From assembly GCA_002339675.1 (NCBI GenBank), contig DDKB01000017.1:62001-126000 (forward strand): DNA of 64,000 nucleotides, given 5' to 3'. This stretch comes from Stutzerimonas stutzeri (GTDB taxonomy: Bacteria; Pseudomonadota; Gammaproteobacteria; Pseudomonadales; Pseudomonadaceae). Position numbers and translations under genes: made by a program. Below are positions 51,804 to 60,470 of this stretch, one piece after another; the stretch's first letter is position 1, and the number at the start of each line of letters is the position of its first letter. Below the pieces are notes generated by a model. It was not told where the DNA came from. It ran no database searches and saw only the letters and a program-made list of their open reading frames with translations.

Positions 51804-54202
51804 GGCTGGGGCTCCTGCGGCGGCGCGCAGGGAAGTTCGAACCAGAAACAGGCGCCGTTGCCGGGCGCCGAGTCGAAGCCGATCGTGCCGCCCATGTGCT
51901 CGATCAGCTCCTTGCTGATCGCCAGCCCCAGGCCGGTGCCGCCCTGCTGGCGCGTATCGGAGGAATCGGCCTGGGCAAACTTGCTGAAGATGCGCTCGCG
52001 AAAGGCCTCGGCGATGCCCGGGCCACGGTCGCAGACGCTGACCCGGATCCGCTGCGCATCGACCAGGCGCGCGCCGAGGGCAATGCGCTCGCCACGTGGC
52101 GAGTATTTCGCCGCGTTGGACAGCAGGTTGCTCAGCACCTGCTCCAGGCGCATCGCGTCCACCTTAATCGTCACCTCTGGGCAGGCACCCAGCTCGATAC
52201 TCACCGCATAGCTCTCGGCATAGCCTTGGTTGCTGCGCACGGCCTGCTCGAGCAGCGGCAGCAGCGGCTGCGGGCGTATGTCGAAGCGCATCTTGCCGGC
52301 GTAGAGCTTGTCGATGTCGAGCAGGTCGTTGATCAGCGCCGTCAGGCGCTTGCTGTTCAGCTCGGCGATGTCGAGCAGTTCCTGCAGGTGCTCCGGCACC
52401 TCGCCCATCACCCCGCCGCAGATCAGGCCCAGTGACGCGGTGATGGAGGTCAGCGGCGTGCGCAGTTCGTGGCTCACGGTGGAGACGAAGTCGCGCTGCA
52501 GGATCTCGATCTGCTTGCGCTCGGTGATGTCGTGCAGCACGGCCACCGCGCCGTTCTGCTCGCCATTGGAGGCGTACATGGGGTCGGCATTGGCGAGCAG
52601 GAAACGCGGCTTGCCCTGCAGCACGATGGTCATCTCCTGGTTGCGGATGCGCTCGCCGCCGAGGGCACGGGTCAGCGGCACCTCAGCGGGCTGCATGGGC
52701 GTGACGCCATCGCCGTGGAAGAGGTGGTAGGTGTCGGGCCAGTGCTCGGGAGAGATCGGTTGGGCGTCGAGCCCGTGCCAGCGACGCGCGGTGTTGTTGA
52801 ACAGCGTCAGGTTGCCCTCGGCATCGCAGGCGACCACCGCCTCGGACAGCGCCTCGAGCAGCCGGCGGTTCATTTCCTGTTGCTTGTCCAATTCCAGCTG
52901 CTCGGCCTTGCGCTCGGTGATGTCGGTCACCAGGCCGTGCCAGAGTACCGAGCCGTCGGCCTGGCGCATGGGCGTGGCGCGCGCCTCGACCCAGATCACG
53001 CCCTTGCGCGGGTGGTCGATGCGGTGTTCGAAATGCCAGGGGCTCAGGTTCGAGGCGGCGTGGCGGATGCTGGCCAGCACATGCTCGCGGTCCTCGGCGT
53101 GGAGCCGGGCGTAGAGCGTGTCGATCGGCGGCGTGGTCTCGGCTGCGCTCAGCCCGTAGATGTCCTCCAGGCCCTCACTGAGGTAGGGAAAGCTGCTGGT
53201 GCCGTCCGGCCGCCAGCAGAACTGGAACAGCAAGCCCGGGACTTGCGCGGCGATCTGCTGCAGGCGCAGTTGCAGATGCTCCTGGTGCGCCAGGTCATAG
53301 GCGCTGACCACATAGCCGCGCAGCAGCTCGCGCTCGTCGTGGATCGCCGAGACATTGAGCAGCACCGGTACCGCGCTGCCGTCACAGTGGCGCAGACGCC
53401 ATTCGCGCATCTCCCGTTGCCCCTCGACCAGGGGGGCGGTGAGCACCGCGAAGCCGGGCTCGACCGTCTCGCCCAGCTCGTCGGCGAGGATGCGCGCGCG
53501 CCGCGCCAGGGCGTCGGCGGGAAACAGTGTGGCGGTCAGCGACTGTCCAACCAGCGTCGCCTCGCTGTAGCCGAACAGCCGTTCGGCGGTCGGGTTGACG
53601 CCGGAAATCACGCCGCCGGCCGTGGTTACCAGCATCGCGCTGGCGGCGCTGTTGAGCAGCGCTTGCTGCATGGCGGCCTGCTCGGCATAGCGGTGCGCCT
53701 GCAGACGCTCCTCGAACAGGCGCATGACCTGTCGGCTCAGGCGCGCCAGGGCCTTGCGCTGGCCCTCGTCGAGATGCCGCGGCTGGCGGTCGATGACGCA
53801 CACGGTGCCCAGGTTGAAGCCATCCGGCGAGGTCAGCGGCGCGCCGGCATAGAAGCGGATGTGCGGGTCTTCGATGACCAGCGGGTTGTCACTGAAGCGC
53901 GGGTCGAGGCGGGCATCCTCGACCTCGAAGACACCCTGGCCTTCGATGGTATGGGTGCAGAAGGAGATGCCGCGCGGGGTTTCGCTGACGTCCAGGCCGA
54001 CCCGGCTCTTGAACCACTGGCGCTGTTCATCGACCAGCGAAATCAGGGCGATTGGTGTGCCGCAGATGTAGGCAGCCTGCTGCGCGAAATCGTCGAAGGC
54101 CGATTCATCGGGGGTGTCGAGAATCTCGTAACGCAGTAGCGCCGCGAGGCGGGACAGCTCCCGGGGCGGGGAGGCGGCCGGTGCGGCTTTCGGGGTCTCC
54201 AT
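51800..54202 (-). CDS. GAF-PAS histidine kinase, soluble
   Basis: An 800-residue kinase without membrane helices. A GAF domain (25-170; GTPIALISLVDEQRQWFKSRVGL is typical of the GAF-2 group), three PAS domains (180-305, 315-432, 445-562, each ending in a DLAH/DITERK-type exit), HisKA with His578 in STVSHELRTPLTSI, and HATPase (about 680-790; NLLSNAAKYSP, DRGPGIAEAF, GGTGLGLAIS). The kinase core is nearly the same as in the kinase at 54725. There is no attached receiver; the coupled receiver gene downstream fills that role. The signals are probably cytoplasmic small molecules or redox state. Confidence 0.9.
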   Translation of the reverse strand: METPKAAPAASPPRELSRLAALLRYEILDTPDESAFDDFAQQAAYICGTPIALISLVDEQRQWFKSRVGLDVSETPRGISFCTHTIEGQGVFEVEDARLDPRFSDNPLVIEDPHIRFYAGAPLTSPDGFNLGTVCVIDRQPRHLDEGQRKALARLSRQVMRLFEERLQAHRYAEQAAMQQALLNSAASAMLVTTAGGVISGVNPTAERLFGYSEATLVGQSLTATLFPADALARRARILADELGETVEPGFAVLTAPLVEGQREMREWRLRHCDGSAVPVLLNVSAIHDERELLRGYVVSAYDLAHQEHLQLRLQQIAAQVPGLLFQFCWRPDGTSSFPYLSEGLEDIYGLSAAETTPPIDTLYARLHAEDREHVLASIRHAASNLSPWHFEHRIDHPRKGVIWVEARATPMRQADGSVLWHGLVTDITERKAEQLELDKQQEMNRRLLEALSEAVVACDAEGNLTLFNNTARRWHGLDAQPISPEHWPDTYHLFHGDGVTPMQPAEVPLTRALGGERIRNQEMTIVLQGKPRFLLANADPMYASNGEQNGAVAVLHDITERKQIEILQRDFVSTVSHELRTPLTSITASLGLICGGVMGEVPEHLQELLDIAELNSKRLTALINDLLDIDKLYAGKMRFDIRPQPLLPLLEQAVRSNQGYAESYAVSIELGACPEVTIKVDAMRLEQVLSNLLSNAAKYSPRGERIALGARLVDAQRIRVSVCDRGPGIAEAFRERIFSKFAQADSSDTRQQGGTGLGLAISKELIEHMGGTIGFDSAPGNGACFWFELPCAPPQEPQP

Positions 54203-54244
54203 CTGCTGGCTCCGATGCGTGAGGGGGATGGCGGACGCGGCGGC

Positions 54245-54631
54245 TCAGCTGCCACCGGCCTCCCAGATGGAGCGGATCTGCCCGGCCAGGCGCATCGGGT
54301 CGAACGGCTTGACGATGACGTCGCGGGCGCCGAGCTGGCGCAGGTGATCGACCTCGCCGGGCTGCACCTTGGCGGTCATGAAGGCAACGGGCACCTGCTG
54401 CAGGTCGACGCGCTCGGCGAGTCGGGCGAGGGTTTCCGGGCCGCCCATGCCGGGCATCATCACATCGAGGAGGATGAACTGCGGATCGAAGCCCCCGACC
54501 TCCTCGAGCGCCTGGCGGCCGGACGAGCACGACAGGACCTGGAAGCCGCCGATCGCTTCCAGGGCTACCTTGACCACCGCCTGGATCGAGGGGTCGTCCT
54601 CGACATGCAGGATCCGTTTCAATTCGGTCAT
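54245..54631 (-). CDS. stand-alone response-regulator receiver
   Basis: A 128-residue receiver with phospho-Asp in FILLDVMMPGMGG, acidic pair in HVEDDPS and switch residues VAFMTAK and VIVKPFDPMRL. GAGGAGG lies 6 bases before ATG 54631. It follows the membrane kinase gene, but an intrinsic terminator lies between them, so it probably has its own promoter in the 78 bases 54632-54709 and begins the long downstream transcript. Confidence 0.9.
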   Translation of the reverse strand: MTELKRILHVEDDPSIQAVVKVALEAIGGFQVLSCSSGRQALEEVGGFDPQFILLDVMMPGMGGPETLARLAERVDLQQVPVAFMTAKVQPGEVDHLRQLGARDVIVKPFDPMRLAGQIRSIWEAGGS

Positions 54632-54709
54632 GCGGACCTCCTCCTCAGTGCTGCGCCCACCCGAATAGGGGCAGTGTGCCAGCTTGTTCGCCGCCTGGCC
54701 TGGCGCCCG

Positions 54710-54734
54710 AAAAAAAATAGTCGGCTAGGCCGAC
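54710..54734 (-). terminator. Rho-independent terminator overlapping a stop codon
   Basis: On the minus strand GTCGGC-CTA-GCCGAC is followed by TATTTTTTTT. The TAG stop codon of the kinase gene (54725-54727) lies in the loop/right arm of the hairpin, so translation to the end should compete with hairpin formation. It separates the kinase from the following receiver gene. Confidence 0.8.
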
Positions 54735-57679
54735 CCCTGTGCCGGCAGTTCGAACCAGAAACAGGCGCCCGGTGCCAGGTCGGCGTCAAAGCCGATACGT
54801 CCGTCCATGTGTTCGATCAGCTCCTTGCTGATCGCCAGGCCCAGGCCGGTGCCGCCCTGCTGGCGCGTATCCGAGGAGTCGGCCTGGGAAAACTTCTGGA
54901 AGATCCGCTGGCGAAAGCTCTGTGGGATACCCGGGCCGTGGTCGCGAACGCAGACGCGCACCTGGTCGCCGCACCACTCGCTGCTCAAGGTTACGACTTC
55001 GCCGGCGGGCGAGAATTTCGCCGCGTTCGACAGCAGGTTCGCCAGCACCTGCTGCAGGCGGTGCGCGTCGACCGCGACGGTGACGGCGGCCTGGACGCCG
55101 GCTTCGAGGCGCACGCCCAGGCGCTCAGCGTAGGCCCGGTTGGCCTGCAGGGCCTCATCGAGCAGCGGCACCAGGGGCTGGCTGGCCAGCTGCACGACCA
55201 TCTTGCCGGCGATCAGCTTTTCCATGTCCAGCAGGTCGCCAATCAGCAGGGTCAGCCGCTGGCTGTTGTGCTGGGCGATGTCGAGCATCGGCTTCATCGT
55301 CGCCGGCACCTCGCCCAGCGCGCCGCCGGCGATCAGGCCCAGTGCCCCGGTGATGGACGTCAGCGGCGTACGCAGCTCGTGGCTGACGATGGAGACGAAT
55401 TCGTTCTTCATGCGCTCGACGCGCTTGCGCTCGGTGATGTCGCGCACCAGGCCGATGAACTTGCGTTCGCCGCGGTGGCTGATTTCCGACACCCGCAGCT
55501 CGATGGTGAAGACCTCGCCGTTGCGCCGGACGGCCTGCAGCTCGCGGTTCTGCTCCAGGCTGCGGCCCTCACCACGCGCCTCGTAGGCCCGCAGGTGGCC
55601 GTCATGGGCGGCGCGATGAGGTTCGGGCATGAGCATCGACAGGTTGCGCCCGAGCACCTCCTCTTCGCTGTAGCCGAAGGTGCGCTCGGCGGCGTGGTTG
55701 AAGGTCTCGATCAGGCCGCGCTGATTGATGATGATGATCGCGTCGACCACGTTGGCGATCAGCAGGCGCACATAGCTTTCACGTTCGCGGGTTTCGCGTT
55801 CGGCCAGCACCCGCGCGGTGACGTCCCAGATGAAGCCGTCGTACCACTGCAGACGGCCCTCGGCATCGCGCATCGCCCGGCAGGTTTCCTGCACCCACAG
55901 CGTTTCGCCACGGGCGTCGATGATGCGGTAGGTGCGCTCGAACTGGTTGGCGCCGGGCGCGGGCGTCTCGAGGTGTTCGTCCGGGTGCAGCAGGCTGCCG
56001 AGTGCGCGGATGCCCGGCGCCACGAAGTCGCTCGCCGGGTAGCCAGTCAGGCGCTCGATGCCGTCGCTCAGGTAGCGCAGCGTGCAGGCGCTGTCGCCGG
56101 CGCGGCGGTAGGCGGCGCCGGGCAGGTTGCTGACCAGGCTGCGGAAGCGGCTTTCGCTCTCGCGCAGGGCGAGGGTGGTGTGCATCAGTGGGGTGATGTC
56201 GGCGATGAAGCCATGCCAGAGGATCGACCCGTCGCGCAGGCGCTCGGCGGCGGCGCGGACCTCGACCCAGATCAGCCCCTTGACCGGGCTGTTGATGCGG
56301 TAGCGCGTGGCGCCGCTGCCCAGCCGGGCGGCCGAACGTTCGATGGCGGCCTGCAGTTCGGCGCGGTCGGGGGCATACACGGCGTCGAATGCCAGCTGCG
56401 GGTTGCTGATCAGCTGGTCCGGGCTGAGGCCGTACAGCAGGCTGGCGCCCTCGCTGGCATAGAGAAAGCTGAACTGGCCATCGGGTGAACGTTTGAGCTG
56501 GTAGACCATCCCGGGCAGCAGGCTGGCGATCTTCTGGCCGCGCTCGAGCAGGCGCCGGCGATGGCGTTCCTGCTGCAGCGAGCGGGTCTGGTGCAGGCGC
56601 TGCACCACAGTGCGCCGGTGCAGCAGAAATGCCAGCCCGAGCAGCAGTGCTTCGGCGATCAGCCAGGCCAGCCCCCACTTGAGCAACAGGCGCTGCTCGA
56701 CCTGCCGCTGTTCATGCAGCGCCTGGGTGATGTCGCGCCAGACCAGCGCCACCGCCATGGGTGGCCGGCCCGGGCTGGCCTGGGCCCTGACGTCATGCAG
56801 CGGCACCTGGTTGAGCAGAAAGCTGCGCCCGTCGGACTCGAGCGTGCGCAGGGCCTTGCCGGTTTCCGGCGCGGGCAGCGCCTGCTGGTAGGCCCACTGC
56901 AGAATCTGCGGCGAGGACAGGGTATCGAGCAGCCAGCCGGGCAGGCCATGCAGCTGCACGCCGACCGGCTCGGCCCAGAGCATTTCTTCCAGTTCGGTGC
57001 GGTTGAGCAACAGGCCGAGGCCGGCGTTGAGCCGCTCGCCGAGCCCGTTCAGGTCGGGCAGCACGTCGAAGCCGACTTCGAGCGCGGCGATGACCTCGCT
57101 GTCCGGCGCGCTGCTGGCGCGGATCGGCACGATCGCGCGGTTGCCGGCGCTGTGGTGGCCGATGTCCAGGCCCGAGACCGTTTCGCCCGCGTGCAGGGCG
57201 TGGTACAGCAGCGGCCGGCGGTCGGCCACTGCGTCGCCGTAGGCGTCGAGGTCCTGCATGCGCAGCAGGGCGATGCCGGCCGGGCCCCAGTAGAGCTGCA
57301 GCTGAAGGGCGCCGTGGCGTTGCAGGGTGCTCCAGGTCGGGGTCAGCGAACTGGCCAGCTGGCTGCGGATGCGCGACAGCCGCGGGCCGTCCCACTGGGA
57401 GCCGGCTTTCACGGCGCGGTCCGCCTGCCGCACCAGGCGCAGGGTGTCCGGGCTCGCCGCCAGGGCGCTGGCGATCAGTCGCGCCTGTTCCTCCAGGCCC
57501 TGCTGGGCACTGCGCAGCGCCAGTGCCTGGAGCTCGCCCTGCTGTGCGGTCTGCAAGGTCCAGACGGCGTCCCGGGTCTGGTGGTCGTTGAACGCCAGCG
57601 CGCCGAACAACAGGGCCAGCAGCAGGCTGCCAACGCCGAGGATCCAGCGGGGATCGGTGGGATGCGGAAGTCGGGTCAT
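54725..57679 (-). CDS. membrane PAS histidine kinase
   Basis: A 984-residue kinase. TM1 (residues 12-30), a long periplasmic sensor of about 300 residues (Cache- or CHASE-like, not assigned), TM2 (about 335-355; GLAWLIAEALLLGLAFLL), three PAS domains (about 385-495, 510-630, 640-755), HisKA near residue 770 (SIVSHELRTPLTSI) and HATPase to the end (NLLSNAAKFSP, DHGPGIPQSF, GGTGLGLAIS). It has no receiver. Its kinase core is almost identical to that of the 51800 kinase over the last 100 residues. A terminator follows it, so it may be expressed separately from the array it is likely to feed. Confidence 0.9.
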   Translation of the reverse strand: MTRLPHPTDPRWILGVGSLLLALLFGALAFNDHQTRDAVWTLQTAQQGELQALALRSAQQGLEEQARLIASALAASPDTLRLVRQADRAVKAGSQWDGPRLSRIRSQLASSLTPTWSTLQRHGALQLQLYWGPAGIALLRMQDLDAYGDAVADRRPLLYHALHAGETVSGLDIGHHSAGNRAIVPIRASSAPDSEVIAALEVGFDVLPDLNGLGERLNAGLGLLLNRTELEEMLWAEPVGVQLHGLPGWLLDTLSSPQILQWAYQQALPAPETGKALRTLESDGRSFLLNQVPLHDVRAQASPGRPPMAVALVWRDITQALHEQRQVEQRLLLKWGLAWLIAEALLLGLAFLLHRRTVVQRLHQTRSLQQERHRRRLLERGQKIASLLPGMVYQLKRSPDGQFSFLYASEGASLLYGLSPDQLISNPQLAFDAVYAPDRAELQAAIERSAARLGSGATRYRINSPVKGLIWVEVRAAAERLRDGSILWHGFIADITPLMHTTLALRESESRFRSLVSNLPGAAYRRAGDSACTLRYLSDGIERLTGYPASDFVAPGIRALGSLLHPDEHLETPAPGANQFERTYRIIDARGETLWVQETCRAMRDAEGRLQWYDGFIWDVTARVLAERETRERESYVRLLIANVVDAIIIINQRGLIETFNHAAERTFGYSEEEVLGRNLSMLMPEPHRAAHDGHLRAYEARGEGRSLEQNRELQAVRRNGEVFTIELRVSEISHRGERKFIGLVRDITERKRVERMKNEFVSIVSHELRTPLTSITGALGLIAGGALGEVPATMKPMLDIAQHNSQRLTLLIGDLLDMEKLIAGKMVVQLASQPLVPLLDEALQANRAYAERLGVRLEAGVQAAVTVAVDAHRLQQVLANLLSNAAKFSPAGEVVTLSSEWCGDQVRVCVRDHGPGIPQSFRQRIFQKFSQADSSDTRQQGGTGLGLAISKELIEHMDGRIGFDADLAPGACFWFELPAQGSA

Positions 57680-57958
57680 GGCTCTGGTGGGCGTTGGCTC
57701 ACGCGCGCCGGCTGTCGGCGAGGGGGATCGCGACAGCCTGGCCCGTGCGGGCGGGAAAGAGAGTGGTGGCCCTATGCTATCTCACAACGGCATTCCCTGG
57801 CCCCAGGCTATCGGCCACAGGCGTCATTTCTGTCAGATGCTGAAACGAAAAAGAAACAGGAGTCGACAGACGGCGGCTTTTCCGAGTAATGGGCGAGGAT
57901 AATCGACGGATATCCGCAATGGCGGATCAGCGACTCTACACCGCGAGGCAAGCGACAT

Positions 57959-59149
57959 ATGTGGTACACCGGTTTTCTCGATCTCTCCGCCTGGCAAGTC
58001 GTGGCGGTCACGCTGCTCCTGACCCATGTCACCATCGTCGCCGTCACCGTCTACCTGCACCGCTATTCGGCTCACCGCTCGCTGGAGCTCAATGGTGGGC
58101 TCAAGCACTTCTTCCGTTTCTGGCTGTGGCTGACCACGGCGATGAACACCCGCGAGTGGACCGCCATCCACCGCAAGCACCACGCCAAGTGCGAAACACC
58201 CGACGACCCGCACAGCCCGGTCCAGAAAGGGCTGGGCACCGTGCTGCGGCGCGGCGCCGAGCTGTACATGGACGAGGCGAAAAACGAGGAGACTCTGCGA
58301 ATCTACGGCAAGAACTGCCCGGACGACTGGATCGAGCGTCACCTCTATTCGCGCTTCCCGAACCTGGGCATCGTGCTGATGCTCGGCCTGGACCTGGCCT
58401 TGTTCGGCGTCATCGGACTGACCGTCTGGGCCGTGCAGATGATCTGGATCCCGCTGTGGGCCGCCGGCGTGGTCAACGGCCTCGGCCATGCCGTCGGTTA
58501 TCGCAACTTCGAATGCCGTGATGCGGCGACCAACCTCTTGCCCTGGGGGATCCTCATCGGCGGCGAGGAGCTACACAACAACCACCACACCTACCCCAAC
58601 TCCGCCAAGCTGTCGGTGCGCAAGTGGGAATTCGACATGGGCTGGGCCTGGATCCGGCTGTTCAGCCTGCTGGGACTGGCGCGGGTGAACCGCACCGCAC
58701 CGATCGCCCACCGGGTGTCGACCAAGCGCCAGCTGGACATGGACAGCGCCATGGCCATCCTCAATAACCGCTTCCAGATCATGGCGCAGTATCGCCGGCT
58801 GGTGATCAAGCCACTGGTGCGCCTGGAGCTGCAGCGCGCCGATGGCTCGGTGCGCCATCGCTTCCGCCGGGCCAAGCGGCTGCTGGCACGCGAGCCAAGC
58901 CTGCTGCAGCACGACCAGCAGGCGCATATCGCGGTGATCCTCGAGCAGAGCCAGCCGCTGCGGGTGATCTACGAGCAGCGCCTGGCGCTGCAGCAGATCT
59001 GGACCCGCACCAGCGCCAACGGCCACGACATGCTGGCGGCGATCAAGCAGTGGGTGCAGGACGCCGAGGCCAGCGGCATCCAGTCGCTGCGCGAGTTCGC
59101 TGAACAGTTGAGCACCTATTCGCTGCGCCCGGCCGTCGCCACCGCCTGA
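57959..59149 (+). CDS. desA: membrane delta-9 fatty-acid desaturase (DesA-like)
   Basis: A 396-residue di-iron acyl desaturase. The three His boxes are HRYSAHRSL, HRKHH and HNNHHTYP, with two membrane hairpins (WQVVAVTLLLTHVTIVAVTVY and LGIVLMLGLDLALFGVIGLTV plus the next). It introduces a double bond into fatty acyl chains of membrane lipids in aerobic cells. The C-terminal 130 residues (QRADGSVRHRFRRAKRLL...) are a helical extension common to the pseudomonad DesA group. GAGG lies 9 bases before ATG 57959. No DesT-type operator was found upstream. It diverges from the kinase gene. Confidence 0.86.
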   Translation: MWYTGFLDLSAWQVVAVTLLLTHVTIVAVTVYLHRYSAHRSLELNGGLKHFFRFWLWLTTAMNTREWTAIHRKHHAKCETPDDPHSPVQKGLGTVLRRGAELYMDEAKNEETLRIYGKNCPDDWIERHLYSRFPNLGIVLMLGLDLALFGVIGLTVWAVQMIWIPLWAAGVVNGLGHAVGYRNFECRDAATNLLPWGILIGGEELHNNHHTYPNSAKLSVRKWEFDMGWAWIRLFSLLGLARVNRTAPIAHRVSTKRQLDMDSAMAILNNRFQIMAQYRRLVIKPLVRLELQRADGSVRHRFRRAKRLLAREPSLLQHDQQAHIAVILEQSQPLRVIYEQRLALQQIWTRTSANGHDMLAAIKQWVQDAEASGIQSLREFAEQLSTYSLRPAVATA

Positions 59150-59286
59150 CCTCTGATCGGCGCGACCGCTGGCCCGGTCATCGGCCGGAACTTTGCCCGG
59201 CGGCCAGTCTCTGAACTGCATTCTGGTGCAAGCGACAGCTGCCGAGGCGGGTAACCGCCGGCCTGGCGCCCTTTTGGAACGCGGGT

Positions 59287-60285
59287 ATGAATCTGGTGAA
59301 GCAGCGAAGCAAAGCGGGCGCAGGCATCCTGCCGCCGACCGAGGCGCAAACCCTTCTGGCGCTGATGCACGCCCGGGCCGAAGTCGAGCGGCTCAGCGAG
59401 CGCGAGCAGCTGTTCAGCACCCTGATGGGCGCGGTCAATGCCGTGCTCTGGGCCTTCGACTGGCAGGCCCAGCAGATGATCTACGTCAGCCCGGCTTACG
59501 AGCAGGTTTTTGGGCGCTCCGCCGCGCTGCTGTTGTCGGACTACGGCGAGTGGCGCAACAGCATCTACCCCGACGACCTCGAATACGCGCAGCAGAGTTT
59601 GTTTGACGTGCTCGACAAGGGTGCCGTCGAGGAGCGCGAGTACCGCATCATCCGCACCGACGGGCAGCTGCGCTGGCTCAGCGACAAGTGCTTCATTGCC
59701 CGCAATGGCGACAGCGACCGTGGCCCGATCATCGTCGGCATCGCCGAGGACATCACCGAAAAGAAGCAGCTCGAAGGCGAGTTGCAGCGCCTGGCCACTG
59801 TCGACGTCCTGACCCAGAGCAGCAACCGGCGCTACTTCTTTGAATGCGCCCAGCGCGAGTTCGACCTGGCACGGCTGTATGCCACGCCGCTGGCGTTCCA
59901 GTTGCTGGACATCGATGACTTCAAACGCATCAACGACACCCATGGCCACCAGATGGGCGACCAGGTGCTGCAACGGGTCGCCCAGTGCGGCGCCTCGGTG
60001 TTGCGCCGTGGCGACCTGCTGGGCCGCATCGGCGGCGAGGAATTCGCCCTGCTGCTGCCCGGCTGCCAGCCCGACCTGGCCGAGCAGATCGCCGAACGCC
60101 TGCAGCGCGAGATCCAGCGGCTGGTGTTCACCAGCCCGGACGGTCAGCGATTCGGCGTCACCATCAGCCTCGGCGTGACCTACCTCAAGGCCAGTGACCC
60201 GGACCTCGGCGCGCTGTTCGCGCGGGCCGACGCCGCCATGTATACCGCCAAGCGTCTGGGCAAGAACCAGGTGATCGTCGCCTGA
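59287..60285 (+). CDS. PAS-GGDEF diguanylate cyclase
   Basis: A 332-residue soluble protein: a coiled N-terminus, a PAS domain (about 40-165, ending VGIAEDITEKKQLEGELQ), then GGDEF (about 170-330) with LLDIDDFKRINDTHGHQMGD, the active-site RIGGEEFALLLP and an I-site RRGD five residues before GGEEF. It should make c-di-GMP with product inhibition and a PAS-sensed input. GGAAC precedes ATG 59287. It lies 137 bases after the desaturase gene on the same strand and may be transcribed alone. Confidence 0.92.
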   Translation: MNLVKQRSKAGAGILPPTEAQTLLALMHARAEVERLSEREQLFSTLMGAVNAVLWAFDWQAQQMIYVSPAYEQVFGRSAALLLSDYGEWRNSIYPDDLEYAQQSLFDVLDKGAVEEREYRIIRTDGQLRWLSDKCFIARNGDSDRGPIIVGIAEDITEKKQLEGELQRLATVDVLTQSSNRRYFFECAQREFDLARLYATPLAFQLLDIDDFKRINDTHGHQMGDQVLQRVAQCGASVLRRGDLLGRIGGEEFALLLPGCQPDLAEQIAERLQREIQRLVFTSPDGQRFGVTISLGVTYLKASDPDLGALFARADAAMYTAKRLGKNQVIVA

Positions 60286-60470
60286 TGCGCCTGCGGCGGC
60301 CCTGATGGCCGCGCCGCTCCGGGCGGCCCGCCGGTGGGGGCAGCCGGAGGCGCTGTCCCGCGAGGGCAGCCGCTCGCCGGTCGCGGCGACCTCTCCAGCA
60401 TCACGCGCCTGTCCGGTCAGCGCTGGAAACAGCCCGTTGCGGCAGGAAGGGGCCTCGCCTGCTGCGGTAG

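Noticed and set aside
57680..57958. DesT-type operator or strong promoter before the desaturase gene
   Set aside because: No palindrome resembling the DesT site was found, and the nearest -10-like GATAAT has no matching -35.
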